Assembly (NCBI RefSeq): GCF_010820555.1
Contig: NZ_JAAIKD010000002.1
Span: forward strand, 516,470-580,469
Length of the DNA: 64,000 nt
Direction of reading: 5' to 3'
Origin: Psychroflexus aurantiacus
GTDB taxonomy: Bacteria > Bacteroidota > Bacteroidia > Flavobacteriales > Flavobacteriaceae
Below the pieces are notes generated by a model, which saw only the letters and a list, made by a program, of their open reading frames with translations, did no database searches and was not told the origin of the DNA. Shown in pieces: positions 34,012 to 43,471 of this stretch. The translations under genes were made by a program, and so were the position numbers. Every line of letters starts with the position of its first letter. Position 1 is the stretch's first letter.

Positions 34012-34650
34012 ATGACACTAGTAGGTAAAAAATTCCCGAATTTGAAAGTAAATGCCATGGATGAAATGGGAGACACGTTTCAAATTAATATTTTAGAAAA
34101 AGCTCAAAAAGAAAATAAGAAAATTGTTTTATTCTGGTATCCAAAAGACTTCACCTATGTATGTCCTACTGAACTACATGCTTTTCAAGAAGCTTTACCA
34201 GAATTTGAAAAAAGAAATACTATTGTTATAGGGGCTTCCTGTGATACTGCTGAAGTTCATTTTGCATGGTTAAACACCTCTAAAGACAACGGAGGAATTG
34301 AAGGGGTTTCTTACCCGATCCTGGCAGATTCTAACAGAAACTTGAGCAACAGATTAGGCATCCTCGATGTCACCAATGAACGGTATGACGACGAAGAAGG
34401 ACACCTTACTGTAGATGGAGATAATGTAACATACAGAGCTACTTATCTGATAGATGAAGAAGGCACAGTATTCCAGGAAAGCATTAACCACATGCCATTG
34501 GGAAGAAATGTGAATGAGTTCATTAGAATGATTGATGCCTACACGCACGTTCAAAAACATGGTGAGGTTTGTCCGGCAAACTGGGAAGAAGGTAAAGACA
34601 GCATGAAAGCAGACCGTGAAGGTGTGGCTTCTTACTTATCCAGCAACTAG
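34012..34650 (+). CDS. 2-Cys peroxiredoxin (AhpC/TSA family)
   Basis: 212 residues. Peroxidatic Cys51 lies in DFTYVCPTELHAF and the resolving Cys187 in HGEVCPANWEEG; the Arg and Thr of the active site are present. It reduces H2O2 and organic hydroperoxides in the cytoplasm and would be recycled by thioredoxin or AhpF-like proteins. A thioredoxin gene follows after 36 bases and DUF6952 after that, so the recycling partner is probably encoded in the same operon. The C-terminal YF motif that makes eukaryotic 2-Cys enzymes sensitive to overoxidation is absent (it ends in ASYLSSN). Confidence 0.93.
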   Translation: MTLVGKKFPNLKVNAMDEMGDTFQINILEKAQKENKKIVLFWYPKDFTYVCPTELHAFQEALPEFEKRNTIVIGASCDTAEVHFAWLNTSKDNGGIEGVSYPILADSNRNLSNRLGILDVTNERYDDEEGHLTVDGDNVTYRATYLIDEEGTVFQESINHMPLGRNVNEFIRMIDAYTHVQKHGEVCPANWEEGKDSMKADREGVASYLSSN

Positions 34651-34686
34651 TTGTCTGAATTACAGAATCCATAAAAATTTAAAATT

Positions 34687-35001
34687 ATGTTTAAAGAATT
34701 AGATCAAGATAATTTAGCGGAATCAGTTAAGGAAAATGATGTTGTAGTCGTTCAATACTCAGCTTCCTGGTGTGGAAACTGCAGACTGATGAAGCCAAAA
34801 TTTAAAAAGTTAGCAGGAGAGAATGAAGATATTCCATTCATCATGGTAGATGCAGAGAAATATCCTGAATCTAGAAAATTGGCGAATGTCGATAACCTTC
34901 CTACTTTTGCAACATTTGTAAACGGAGAATTTAAGAATCAGGTTCAAACCAACAAGTTTGAATCTCTAAAAGAATTAGTCAATGAAGTTACCGATAATTA
35001 A
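34687..35001 (+). CDS. Thioredoxin-like protein with WCGNC active site
   Basis: 104 residues, a bare thioredoxin fold. The active site is Trp28-Cys29-Gly30-Asn31-Cys32 (SASWCGNCRLMKP) instead of WCGPC, and the cis-Pro is in VDNLPTFATF. Replacing Pro by Asn usually makes the disulphide more oxidising than thioredoxin 1. It lies between the peroxiredoxin and DUF6952, with its 3' end overlapping the next start by 20 bases. A dedicated reductant for the peroxiredoxin is the simplest reading. Confidence 0.9.
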   Translation: MFKELDQDNLAESVKENDVVVVQYSASWCGNCRLMKPKFKKLAGENEDIPFIMVDAEKYPESRKLANVDNLPTFATFVNGEFKNQVQTNKFESLKELVNEVTDN

Positions 35002-35230
35002 GCATTTTCAAAAAAACAACGATGTTCAAAAACTTGAACATAGCATTGAAGTTTTGGAATCTTTTACCGAGCACAGATCTGTAAAAGAAGAAGAAATGGA
35101 TGTTGTTGGAGAGCTTATTACAAACATAGCCGGAGCTATTGAAATGGACAAGTTGGTGAAAGAAGGCATGTCTGAAAAAGACGCCGCCAACACCTTTGCC
35201 CAGCGGGTTTTAGGTTCAATCGACAGATAA
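34982..35230 (+). CDS. DUF6952 family small protein
   Basis: 82 residues, all-helical by appearance, acidic, no signal peptide and no cysteine. The sequence MKLPIIKHFQKNNDVQKLEH and the tail EKDAANTFAQRVLGSIDR match the flavobacterial DUF6952 family. The start overlaps the thioredoxin gene by 20 bases in another frame, so translation is coupled. Its constant place after peroxiredoxin and thioredoxin suggests an accessory role in peroxide defence, but nothing in the sequence tells how. Confidence 0.75.
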   Translation: MKLPIIKHFQKNNDVQKLEHSIEVLESFTEHRSVKEEEMDVVGELITNIAGAIEMDKLVKEGMSEKDAANTFAQRVLGSIDR

Positions 35231-35248
35231 AATGCATTCCATATTTTT

Positions 35249-35282
35249 AAAAGGAAACTGTTAACTCAGTTTCCTTTTTTTT
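35249..35282 (+). terminator. Terminator of the peroxiredoxin operon
   Basis: A 12-bp perfect stem AAAAGGAAACTG / CAGTTTCCTTTT (35249-35260, 35267-35278) with a 6-base loop and a long T-tract. Confidence 0.9.
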
Positions 35283-35322
35283 TGCATAAATAAATGATAA
35301 ATTTAAATTAAAAATCAGGACT

Positions 35323-35697
35323 ATGTTTAAGCTGAAAACCATTAAGGGACGCCTCAGATCTTTTGTGTTTGCCTGGAAAGGCTTATCCCATTTGTGCTTA
35401 AAAGAAGATAGTTTTAAATTTCAGGTGCTGTTTTCCGTCCTTTTTGTAATGGCGGGCTTTTATTTTAAAATAACGCCTTCAGAATGGTTTGCACAACTCG
35501 GTATGATGGCTCTGGTGTTGAGTTTAGAGGGGATCAATTCTGCTATAGAAGAACTGGCAAACTATAATCAGCCTGAACATGACCTGGCCATAGGTAAAAT
35601 TAAGGATATTTCTGCAGGCGCCGTATTGGTCGCCGGCATCTTTGCATTCATCATCGGTATAATTATTTATATTCCCTACATCCTTGCTTTAATTTGA
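35323..35697 (+). CDS. dgkA: Diacylglycerol kinase family protein
   Basis: 124 residues with three membrane helices. The DgkA core motif is present as LEGINSAIEELAN, where the first Glu and the Asn-Ser-Ala-Ile-Glu bind Mg-ATP, followed by IKDISAGAVLVAG. It phosphorylates diacylglycerol or undecaprenol at the cytoplasmic membrane; members from this lineage may favour undecaprenol. The gene is monocistronic and lies just before ftsK. Confidence 0.88.
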   Translation: MFKLKTIKGRLRSFVFAWKGLSHLCLKEDSFKFQVLFSVLFVMAGFYFKITPSEWFAQLGMMALVLSLEGINSAIEELANYNQPEHDLAIGKIKDISAGAVLVAGIFAFIIGIIIYIPYILALI

Positions 35698-35720
35698 TTA
35701 GTTAAAGCGGTTAATATTTG

Positions 35721-35728
35721 TATTTTTG
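35721..35728 (+). promoter_or_regulatory. Candidate -7 element for ftsK
   Basis: TATTTTTG fits TAnnTTTG, 19 bases before the ATG at 35748. It overlaps an upstream in-frame ATG at 35718, which supports the downstream start. Confidence 0.45.
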
Positions 35729-35747
35729 TTTCCTACTTACAATCTCT

Positions 35748-38129
35748 ATGGCCAAAACAAAACGGAGTAAAACAACTGGACCAAAGCAACCCCGGAAAAG
35801 CTTTAGTTTTAAAACCTCTAAGCGTACCAAAATTATATTTGGTAGTTTCCTTATACTTTTTTCTGTAGGTCTTTTTATTTCCTTTATTTCTTACTTTTTC
35901 AACTGGCAGGCCGATCAATCCATGCTGGGAAATGTTTTGGAACGGGGAGAAACCGCCAGAAACTGGCTTAGTAAATTTGGAGCTTATATCAGTCATTTGT
36001 TGATTTATAAGGGCTTTGGAGTTTCCATCATTAGTCTGCCAGCCATGTTATTTGTTACCGGCATATATTTATTCCTGAATTTAAAACTGTTTAAGATCCG
36101 ATCGCTTTGGTTTTGGGGTGCCTATCTCATTCTGTGGTTCTCTTTGTGCTTTGGTTTTTTTGCCAGTTCAAATCCCATCTTAGGGGGTGTGGTAGGCTAT
36201 GAAGTCAATGATTTTCTTCAGGATTATATAGGTAAATTAGGCGTTATTCTTGTTTTGATATTTATGCTGATCATCTATTTGGTCACCAGATTAAACTGGA
36301 CTCCGGATGCCTTATCAAAATCCTTCTCTAAACAGAATGAAAACGTAAAAGAAGAGGTTTCTGAAGTGAAATTTGAAGGCCATACCGCTACGGAAGAGAG
36401 CGAAGCTAAAGTTACGCCTTCCGAATCCCCTTCCAGCCAGGATGAAGATGTAGAGATTGAGCACAGCTTCAGTGAAAAATCACCGGAAACACCAGCCGAA
36501 AAAGAGAAAATTGTCATCAGGTCTGAAGATGAGGACGATGTTGAAATGGAGGTAGAGACTGCCCAGGATGAAGAAGAATCCGATCTGCTCAGTAAAAAAT
36601 TAGTTGAGGATTTCGGTGAATTCGATCCAACCCTGGAATTGGCTAATTACCAGTTTCCAAGTATAGAATTACTTAAAGACTACAATTCCGGACGTGGTAT
36701 TACCATAGACCAGAAGGAACTGGAACAGAATAAAAATAAAATTGTAGATACACTCAAGAACTATAAAATTGAGATTGCTCAAATCAAAGCGACGGTTGGA
36801 CCCACGGTCACGCTCTACGAAATCGTACCGGAAGCGGGAATCCGAATTTCAAAAATTAAAAACCTGGAAGACGATATCGCCTTATCGCTGTCAGCGCTGG
36901 GCATCAGAATCATTGCTCCAATTCCAGGGAAAGGAACGATAGGGATAGAGGTTCCTAACCAAAATCCGTCTGTGGTTCCAATGCGGTCTGTTGTAGCCTC
37001 CAATAAATTTCAAAATGCAGAGATGGAACTTCCCATTGCCATGGGGAAAACCATTTCTAACGAAACCTATACTGTGGATCTTGCCAAAATGCCTCACCTG
37101 CTTATGGCAGGGGCAACAGGGCAGGGAAAATCTGTCGGTCTTAACGTCATACTGACTTCGCTTTTGTATCAAAAGCACCCTGCTGAAGTCAAGTTCGTTT
37201 TAGTGGATCCCAAAAAGGTAGAACTGACTTTGTTCAATAAAATTGAAAGACATTACCTGGCGAAGCTTCCCGATACCGAAGAAGCTATTATTACAGATAA
37301 TACCAAAGTGATTAATACCTTGAATTCGCTTTGCATCGAAATGGATAATCGTTACGATTTATTGAAAGATGCCATGGTTCGTAATATCAAGGAATACAAT
37401 ACGAAATTTAAGGCTCGAAAATTGAATCCTGAAAACGGTCATAAGTTTTTGCCCTATATCATTCTGGTGGTTGATGAATTTGCCGACCTTATCATGACCG
37501 CAGGCAAAGAGGTGGAAACCCCTATAGCCAGACTGGCTCAACTGGCACGAGCCATTGGTATTCACCTGATTATCGCTACGCAGCGTCCCTCTGTAAATGT
37601 CATTACGGGGATGATTAAAGCTAACTTCCCGGCCAGAATGGCTTTTCGAGTGACATCCAAAATCGATTCGAGAACCATACTGGATGCCGGTGGAGCAGAC
37701 CAGTTAATAGGTCGGGGAGATATGTTGTTTACCCAGGGTAATGATTTAATACGCTTGCAATGTGCTTTTGTGGATACTCCGGAAGTTGAAAAAATCACAG
37801 ACTTTATCGGTTCCCAAAAAGCCTATGCCGACGCTCATCTTTTACCCGAGTATTCTGGGGAGGAATCTGGCATAGGTGTTGATAATGATATCGAAGACAG
37901 AGACAAACTCTTTAAAGATGCTGCAGAAGTGATCATTACTGCTCAGCAGGGTTCCGCTTCGCTTTTACAGCGAAAATTAAAACTTGGCTATAACCGTGCT
38001 GGTCGAATCATAGATCAGCTTGAAGCCGCAGGAATAGTTGGCCCTTTCGAGGGCAGTAAAGCCAGACAGGTGCTTGTTCCAGATCTTCTAGCTCTTGAAG
38101 AATTACTTAAAAAAGAACAAAATTCATAA
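35748..38129 (+). CDS. ftsK: DNA translocase FtsK/SpoIIIE
   Basis: 793 residues from ATG 35748 (MAKTKRSKTTG). Four membrane helices fill about 25-180, followed by a long acidic linker (about 190-290, very rich in Glu and Ser), the alpha and beta motor domains with Walker A GATGQGKS near 455 and Walker B ILVVDEFADL, and a C-terminal gamma winged helix (about 720-790, GSASLLQRKLKLGYNRAGRIID) that reads KOPS-like polar sequences. It pumps the chromosome terminus through the septum and activates XerCD. It starts a run ftsK, lolA-like, lptF/G-like, ribB with small gaps. Confidence 0.95.
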   Translation: MAKTKRSKTTGPKQPRKSFSFKTSKRTKIIFGSFLILFSVGLFISFISYFFNWQADQSMLGNVLERGETARNWLSKFGAYISHLLIYKGFGVSIISLPAMLFVTGIYLFLNLKLFKIRSLWFWGAYLILWFSLCFGFFASSNPILGGVVGYEVNDFLQDYIGKLGVILVLIFMLIIYLVTRLNWTPDALSKSFSKQNENVKEEVSEVKFEGHTATEESEAKVTPSESPSSQDEDVEIEHSFSEKSPETPAEKEKIVIRSEDEDDVEMEVETAQDEEESDLLSKKLVEDFGEFDPTLELANYQFPSIELLKDYNSGRGITIDQKELEQNKNKIVDTLKNYKIEIAQIKATVGPTVTLYEIVPEAGIRISKIKNLEDDIALSLSALGIRIIAPIPGKGTIGIEVPNQNPSVVPMRSVVASNKFQNAEMELPIAMGKTISNETYTVDLAKMPHLLMAGATGQGKSVGLNVILTSLLYQKHPAEVKFVLVDPKKVELTLFNKIERHYLAKLPDTEEAIITDNTKVINTLNSLCIEMDNRYDLLKDAMVRNIKEYNTKFKARKLNPENGHKFLPYIILVVDEFADLIMTAGKEVETPIARLAQLARAIGIHLIIATQRPSVNVITGMIKANFPARMAFRVTSKIDSRTILDAGGADQLIGRGDMLFTQGNDLIRLQCAFVDTPEVEKITDFIGSQKAYADAHLLPEYSGEESGIGVDNDIEDRDKLFKDAAEVIITAQQGSASLLQRKLKLGYNRAGRIIDQLEAAGIVGPFEGSKARQVLVPDLLALEELLKKEQNS

Positions 38130-38138
38130 TCCAATATC

Positions 38139-38792
38139 ATGAAAATAACATACATACTAAGCTTGATTTTTTTGACCCTGCCCCTTACTAATATTGCGTT
38201 TGCTCAAAATGATAATGAGGCGAAAGCCTTGGTAAAAGAGGTGCTGGATAAAGTGGAGTCCTACGATAACTTCGTGATTGATTTCATCTACTCACTCAAG
38301 AACACCGAGCAAAATATGAGCCAGGAAACCCGCGGTGACGTCAGTATCAAAGGCGAAAAATATGTTTTGAACCTTTTGGGAACCACTCAGATTTTTGACG
38401 GTGAAAAAATATACACCATCGTTCCGGAGGATGATGAGGTGACCATTTCAGATTACGATGAAACCAATGACGACCAAATCACACCTTCCAAAATGCTGAC
38501 ATTTTACAAAGACGGTTACCGCTTTAAAATGGATTTGTTACAAGATGTTAAAGGAAGAAAAATCCAATATGTGGAGTTAATTCCGATGGATTCAAACAAT
38601 GAAATGAAGAAAATATTACTCGGTATTGATAAGCAAACTAAGCATATCTATAATCTGATTCAAATTCAGCCAGACGACACGAAGATTGAGTTTAGAGTGA
38701 CAAAATTTAAAACAAATGAACCTTTATCGGCTAAGCATTTTGAATTTGACAGATCTAAATATGCAGATTACTACATCAACGAATTAGATTAA
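38139..38792 (+). CDS. LolA-like outer-membrane lipoprotein carrier protein
   Basis: 217 residues with a signal peptide ending in AFAQ. The mature protein has the LolA pattern: helix AKALVKEVLDKVESYDNFVIDFIY, strand GDVSIKGEKYVLNLLGTTQIFDGEKIYTI, then SKMLTFYKDGYRFKMD and a final IEFRVTKFKTNEPL. LolA carries lipoproteins across the periplasm; flavobacterial LolA homologues that follow ftsK are annotated this way, though lipid carriage has not been shown for this one. It lies 9 bases after ftsK and 10 before the LptF/G-like permease, an envelope-transport neighbourhood. Confidence 0.8.
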   Translation: MKITYILSLIFLTLPLTNIAFAQNDNEAKALVKEVLDKVESYDNFVIDFIYSLKNTEQNMSQETRGDVSIKGEKYVLNLLGTTQIFDGEKIYTIVPEDDEVTISDYDETNDDQITPSKMLTFYKDGYRFKMDLLQDVKGRKIQYVELIPMDSNNEMKKILLGIDKQTKHIYNLIQIQPDDTKIEFRVTKFKTNEPLSAKHFEFDRSKYADYYINELD

Positions 38793-38802
38793 ATTTCAGG
38801 TA

Positions 38803-40359
38803 TTGAAAATTTTAGATCGCTATATTCTCACCTCATTTATAAAAACCTTTCTTTCTGTTTTTATAATTTTGATGTTTATATTCATTCTCCAGTCGGTCTG
38901 GAGATTTATTGAAGAATTTGCCGGAAAAGATATCGATCTGGAAATCATTTCCAAGTTTTTGTTTTTTCTTCTTCCCAACCTGATTCCCATGGTTTTGCCA
39001 TTGACCATTTTACTGGCTTCAATCATGACCTTTGGCAGCTTTGCAGAACAATACGAATTTGCAGCCATGAAATCTGCGGGCATCTCGTTGCAAAGAGCAA
39101 TGCGAAGTTTAATTGTTTTTATTTTACTGCTTGCCGTTGTTACGTTTTACTTTGCCAATACTGTCATTCCACATGCCGAAGGCAAGGTGCTCAATATGCG
39201 AAAAAATATTGCTCAGGTAAAACCTTCTATGGCTATTGTTGAAGGTGCTTTCAATGAACTGGGAAATATCAATATCAAAGTCAGTGAAAAAAGCGGTCCG
39301 AATGGTGAAAACCTGGAGGACGTCATTATTCATAAAAAGTCTGAAAACAGGATAGGTAACTATACCGTGATCAAAGCAGATCGAGGTGTTTTGGAATCCG
39401 GATTGAATTCCAATGTGCTGTCTCTTGTGTTGTTTGATGGCAATTATTACGATGAAATTCGTACGAAAACCTACCAGCAGAGCTTAAAGGCTCCCTTTGT
39501 AAAGTCTGCATTTGACAGGTATGTCTTAAATATTGACCTTTCCAATTTTAATGATGTTGACCTCGAAGATGAAAGTTTAAAGCACCCTTATAAAATGTTG
39601 AATGTAAACGAACTTAAAATTCAATTAGATTCGTTTTCCATAGATTATAAGAGAAGTCAGCAGAATTATGACAGGTTAGTCAAACAACGAAGTGGTGTAT
39701 TAAGAGCTTTAAACGTAAATAAACCTGCAAAAGAGATAAAAAAGCCTAGAAATATCAATCAAGGGCAAGGAAGAGCTAAGGATTCAACATTCATTGCTAA
39801 AAAAGAGCAAGACAGTACCTACGATGTGTATGCCAATTTATCACTGGACAGCTTATTCTGGGAATATGATTACAGGCAACGTACACAACTTTTCAATGTG
39901 GCTAAAAACTCAGTCAATAGCATTATTCCACAGATAAGTTCAAAAAAAAGCAGATTGAAAAAGAAAGAAATGCTGTTAAACAAGATAGAAATGTCTATGC
40001 ATAATAAGTATGCTTTACCATTTGCCTGTGTCATTTTGTTTTTTGTAGGTGCACCTTTGGGTGCTATCATAAGGAAAGGTGGTTTGGGTCTGCCTATGGT
40101 CGTAGCCATACTGGTTTTTTTAACCTATCATTTTATAGGCTTATTTGCTGGTAACAGTGCGGAAGGAGGAAGTATCCCTGCGTTTTTGGGATCCTGGTTG
40201 TCAACCATTATTCTTTTTCCATTAAGTGTTTACCTCACATACAGAGCGACGACAGATCAAGGATTTGTAAATTTAGATGTTATAACCGTACCCATTGAGA
40301 AGATTATAGACAAGATTAAAACGAAGGTTTTTAATATTAGAACTAAAAAAAATGACTGA
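38803..40359 (+). CDS. LptF/LptG family permease
   Basis: 518 residues. Three membrane helices at the N-terminus ([62 protein letters not shown]) and three near the C-terminus flank a large periplasmic beta-jellyroll, which also holds a long charged insert around 290-390. This is the layout of the LPS-export ABC permeases LptF/LptG that pull LPS toward LptC. The start is a TTG at 38803; the family's MKxLDRYIL start fits exactly. The 3' end overlaps ribB by 8 bases. Whether it is LptF or LptG cannot be decided. Confidence 0.88.
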   Translation: MKILDRYILTSFIKTFLSVFIILMFIFILQSVWRFIEEFAGKDIDLEIISKFLFFLLPNLIPMVLPLTILLASIMTFGSFAEQYEFAAMKSAGISLQRAMRSLIVFILLLAVVTFYFANTVIPHAEGKVLNMRKNIAQVKPSMAIVEGAFNELGNINIKVSEKSGPNGENLEDVIIHKKSENRIGNYTVIKADRGVLESGLNSNVLSLVLFDGNYYDEIRTKTYQQSLKAPFVKSAFDRYVLNIDLSNFNDVDLEDESLKHPYKMLNVNELKIQLDSFSIDYKRSQQNYDRLVKQRSGVLRALNVNKPAKEIKKPRNINQGQGRAKDSTFIAKKEQDSTYDVYANLSLDSLFWEYDYRQRTQLFNVAKNSVNSIIPQISSKKSRLKKKEMLLNKIEMSMHNKYALPFACVILFFVGAPLGAIIRKGGLGLPMVVAILVFLTYHFIGLFAGNSAEGGSIPAFLGSWLSTIILFPLSVYLTYRATTDQGFVNLDVITVPIEKIIDKIKTKVFNIRTKKND

Positions 40360-41485
40360 AGGAAAAATTAAGCTAGACGCTATACAGGAAGCCATAGATG
40401 ATGTGAGAGCAGGCAAGATCATCATAGTGGTAGATGATGAAGACAGGGAGAATGAAGGAGATTTTCTGGCAGCCGCAGAAAAAGTGACTCCTGAAATGAT
40501 CAATTTCATGGCTAAATATGGACGAGGTCTTATTTGTTCCCCGCTTACCGAAAGTCGGTGTAAGGATTTAAATCTTACATCCATGGTTGGTAACAATACC
40601 GACCCTTTGGAAACGGCCTTCACTGTTTCTGTAGATCTAAGAGGGCATGGTGTCACTACAGGTATTTCTGCCTCCGACAGAGCCAAGACGATCAAAGCAC
40701 TTTGTGATGAAAGCATTAAGCCTTATGACCTCAATAGGCCAGGACATATCTTCCCTTTAATCGCTAAAGAGGGAGGCGTTTTACGGCGTACGGGACATAC
40801 AGAAGCTTCTATAGATTTTGCAAGATTGGCAGGTTTAAAACCGGCCGGTGTCATTTGTGAAATCATGAATGAGGACGGGAGTATGGCCAGACTGCCTCAG
40901 CTGGTGGACGTAGCCAGAAAACACGATCTCAAACTGGTTTCTATTGAAGACCTTGTGGCGTATAGAATGCAGCACGATTCACTTATTGAGAAATCTGAGG
41001 ATTTTGAATGCAATACAAGATTTGGTCAGTACAGATTGAGAGCTTATCATCAAACGACCAACGATCAGGTCCATTTAGCTCTAACCAAAGGCACGTGGAA
41101 AACCGATGAACCGGTTTTGGTTCGTATGAACTCCACCCTTGTCAATAACGATATTCTGGGTACATTGACTTCCAATGCAGATCAAAAACTTGATAATATG
41201 TTTAAGCAGCTCAATGCTGAAGGCAAAGGGGCTATTGTCTTTATTAACCAGGATGTTCAGGGATTGAACCTGATTTCCAGACTGAAAGAACTGAAAAAGA
41301 ATCAAAACGAAGGTGTAGCCAAGGCACCGGGAGTCGTCATGGATGAAAAGGACTTTGGTATTGGAGCTCAGATATTACATGACCTGGGCGTGCATAAAAT
41401 TAAACTGATGTCCAATTCTCAGCAAAAGAAAAGGGTGGGGATGATAGGCTATGGTTTGGAAATCATCGATTACGTTACTTATTAA
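40352..41485 (+). CDS. ribB: 3,4-dihydroxy-2-butanone-4-phosphate synthase with decayed GTP cyclohydrolase II half
   Basis: 377 residues. The first half (about 1-205) is an intact RibB domain: [43 protein letters not shown] and [14 protein letters not shown], giving the diphosphate and Mg site for riboflavin synthesis from ribulose 5-phosphate. The second half (206-377) aligns with GTP cyclohydrolase II ([33 protein letters not shown]) but the zinc cysteines of the HSECxTGD-x-x-x-SxRCDCG block are gone; the region reads [20 protein letters not shown]. It should supply only RibB activity, so another ribA is needed. It overlaps the LptF/G-like gene by 8 bases. Confidence 0.88.
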   Translation: MTEGKIKLDAIQEAIDDVRAGKIIIVVDDEDRENEGDFLAAAEKVTPEMINFMAKYGRGLICSPLTESRCKDLNLTSMVGNNTDPLETAFTVSVDLRGHGVTTGISASDRAKTIKALCDESIKPYDLNRPGHIFPLIAKEGGVLRRTGHTEASIDFARLAGLKPAGVICEIMNEDGSMARLPQLVDVARKHDLKLVSIEDLVAYRMQHDSLIEKSEDFECNTRFGQYRLRAYHQTTNDQVHLALTKGTWKTDEPVLVRMNSTLVNNDILGTLTSNADQKLDNMFKQLNAEGKGAIVFINQDVQGLNLISRLKELKKNQNEGVAKAPGVVMDEKDFGIGAQILHDLGVHKIKLMSNSQQKKRVGMIGYGLEIIDYVTY

Positions 41486-41506
41486 CACTTAGGATTGAGA
41501 TCAAAA

Positions 41507-41540
41507 AAAAAAACCATCCGCCTTAGGTGGATGGTTTTTT
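41507..41540. terminator. Bidirectional terminator between ribB and rpoD
   Basis: A stem AAAAAACCATCCGCCT / AGGTGGATGGTTTTTT with one G-T pair and a minimal loop, with A-tract and T-tract. Both convergent genes end within 25 bases of it. Confidence 0.85.
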
Positions 41541-41557
41541 AGTTTGAGGACAAACTC

Positions 41558-42424
41558 TTAACCTAAATATTTTTTAAGCATTTTGTTTTTGGACTGATGC
41601 TTTAAGCGTCTAATCCCTTTTTCTCTTATTTGTCTGACGCGTTCTCTGCTCAAATCAAAGGTATCCCCGATTTCCTGAAGCGTCATGGCAGGCTGATTTC
41701 CAATACCATAATTAAGGCGAATCACATCAGCTTCACGCTGAGACAAAGTTTCAAGCGCTCTGTTGATTTCGATACTCAAAGAGTCTCTCATCAATTGATC
41801 ATCTGGCGTAGGAGAATCTCCGGAACTCAGGACATCGTAAAGGTTAGAATCATTTTCTCCCTCTTTAAACGGCGCATCCATCGAAAGATGGCGCCCGGAA
41901 TTCTTGAGAGCTACCTTAACCTGAGATTCACTCATATCCAGTTCCTTGGCAATTTCAATGGCCGAAGGTGGACGCTCGTTAACCTGCTCAAGATGCGAAA
42001 AGGTTTTATTTATTTTATTGATGACTCCAATCTTATTCAGCGGAAGTCTTACCACACGGGATTGTTCTGCGAGAGCTTGTAAAATAGACTGTCTGATCCA
42101 CCAGACAGCATAGGATATAAATTTGAAACCCCGGGTTTCATCGAAACGCTTGGCTGCTTTCACCAGACCAACATTTCCTTCATTTATTAAATCTGGAAGT
42201 TTTAGACCCTGATTTTGATATTGCTTTGCAACTGAGACGACAAACCTTAAGTTAGCATTGGTTAACTTTTCCAAAGCTGCCTGATCACCTTCTCTGATTC
42301 GCTGAGCTAACTCTACTTCTTCCTCAGCGGTTATTAAGTCAACTTTACTTATATCCTGGAGATACTTGTCTAAGGACTTAGATTCACGATTGGTGACTTG
42401 TTTGGTAATTTTAAGCTGTCTCAT
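41558..42424 (-). CDS. rpoD: Primary sigma factor RpoD/SigA, short Bacteroidota form
   Basis: 288 residues. Region 1.2 starts at [21 protein letters not shown]; region 2 is complete with [37 protein letters not shown]; region 3 has [19 protein letters not shown]; region 4 has [27 protein letters not shown]. Region 1.1 is missing, which is normal for the Bacteroidota primary sigma that recognises TTTG/TAnnTTTG promoters, several of which are found in this window. It is transcribed alone. Confidence 0.95.
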   Translation of the reverse strand: MRQLKITKQVTNRESKSLDKYLQDISKVDLITAEEEVELAQRIREGDQAALEKLTNANLRFVVSVAKQYQNQGLKLPDLINEGNVGLVKAAKRFDETRGFKFISYAVWWIRQSILQALAEQSRVVRLPLNKIGVINKINKTFSHLEQVNERPPSAIEIAKELDMSESQVKVALKNSGRHLSMDAPFKEGENDSNLYDVLSSGDSPTPDDQLMRDSLSIEINRALETLSQREADVIRLNYGIGNQPAMTLQEIGDTFDLSRERVRQIREKGIRRLKHQSKNKMLKKYLG

Positions 42425-42540
42425 ATATAATTTTTATAGTATAGTTAATAACTGAAATCTTGCTATAATACAACTTTAAACTAAGAAAGTCAAGTATATT
42501 AGTTTTATATGTCTGTCAGACTCAGTATTTTATTATATAA

Positions 42541-42969
42541 TTAAGAAGTCAAAAGGAATAATCCGTAAAGGAAGATAAAAGACCATTGTAAAGTCCTTAT
42601 CCAGTTAAGTGAAGCCAATTGGTCAGCTGAGATTTTCAGGTCTCGATTGCCTTCTATTTTTTGATGCAGGGGAACAAAATAAAGAAAGGTACTCGCCCAG
42701 GTGGAAAGCACGAGTAGGGCATAGATCAGATTTAAGAGTGAAAATTCAAAAACGGATAAATAGATGGCAATTCCCATCTGAATAAACATCAAAGGCGCTA
42801 CCACAAAAGTAATTCTGGGTGTGTAATATTTATGCCACTTCAAAAGATCGGAGTCTCCGTAAAATAAAAATCCGGGATAAATAATAAGCTGAACCATCCA
42901 GATAAGAACGACAAGACCAAAATCTATAACCATTCTGATGGAATGTATGTACTCTAAAATTGAAGTCAT
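42541..42969 (-). CDS. Small four-helix membrane protein
   Basis: 142 residues with four predicted membrane helices (VIDFGLVVLIWMVQLIIYPGF, FVVAPLMFIQMGIAIYLSVF, NLIYALLVLSTWASTFLYFVP, LQWSFIFLYGLFLLTS) and a conserved-looking HKYYTPR loop. I do not recognise a named family with certainty. Its ATG overlaps the stop of the preceding membrane-protein gene by one base (TAATG), so the two are made together. Confidence 0.6.
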   Translation of the reverse strand: MTSILEYIHSIRMVIDFGLVVLIWMVQLIIYPGFLFYGDSDLLKWHKYYTPRITFVVAPLMFIQMGIAIYLSVFEFSLLNLIYALLVLSTWASTFLYFVPLHQKIEGNRDLKISADQLASLNWIRTLQWSFIFLYGLFLLTS

Positions 42970-43355
42970 TAGGCTGTGAGTTTCCAGTTATAATCCTGAT
43001 GTACTTTTTTCAAGATAAGAAAAAAAGGAATCCACCATATAAAATCATTCGTGATCAAGGTATAGAAGAATTCAAATGGAACTTTTCCCTCTGCATAATT
43101 GAAGACGAAACCCAGCGGGCCGAAAATCTTTCCCAGAAAGCCAACAGCCACGATTGGCCAGTGTCTTAACGGGTCATACGAGGCCCACCAGTATCCCAGT
43201 CCAAAAACGCCAATAACCATTCCCATTCCTTGCCAGATCATAGGCTGGGAGGGAAGCTCCATCCCGACAAGATTGAAGAAATGATTTGGAAAAATAACTA
43301 CCCAGGTTCCCCAGAGGATATTATAAACGGCGGCTAATTGTAATGTTAATTTCAT
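42969..43355 (-). CDS. Small four-helix membrane protein
   Basis: 128 residues from ATG 43355 (MKLTLQLAAVYNILWGTWVV); an open frame from 43388 adds an arginine-rich stretch that would spoil the first helix. Four membrane helices are seen, with the motif PLRHWPIVAVGFLGKIFGPLG between helices 2 and 3. Similar small proteins in Bacteroidota carry labels such as alkyl hydroperoxide reductase, apparently by neighbourhood only. No catalytic residue is evident. It is coupled to the downstream membrane-protein gene by a TAATG overlap. Confidence 0.6.
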   Translation of the reverse strand: MKLTLQLAAVYNILWGTWVVIFPNHFFNLVGMELPSQPMIWQGMGMVIGVFGLGYWWASYDPLRHWPIVAVGFLGKIFGPLGFVFNYAEGKVPFEFFYTLITNDFIWWIPFFLILKKVHQDYNWKLTA

Positions 43356-43415
43356 AGCTGCAAATCTACTTCGTCTTCTATGAAACAAGTTTAAATATTA
43401 TTTAAATACTTTAAA

Positions 43416-43447
43416 CAAAAAAGCGTTCAACGATTAGGTTGAACGCT
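43416..43447 (-). terminator. Terminator of the AhpD-like gene
   Basis: A 10-bp stem (43422-43431 with 43438-43447, AGCGTTCAAC/GTTGAACGCT) and a T-tract on the minus strand, 25 bases after the stop. Confidence 0.8.
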
Positions 43448-43471
43448 AATGGAATTATGAACTCTGCTAAC

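Noticed and set aside
35718..35747. Ten extra residues at the start of FtsK
   Set aside because: A -7-like element at 35721-35728 overlaps them, and MAKTKR at 35748 is the usual start.
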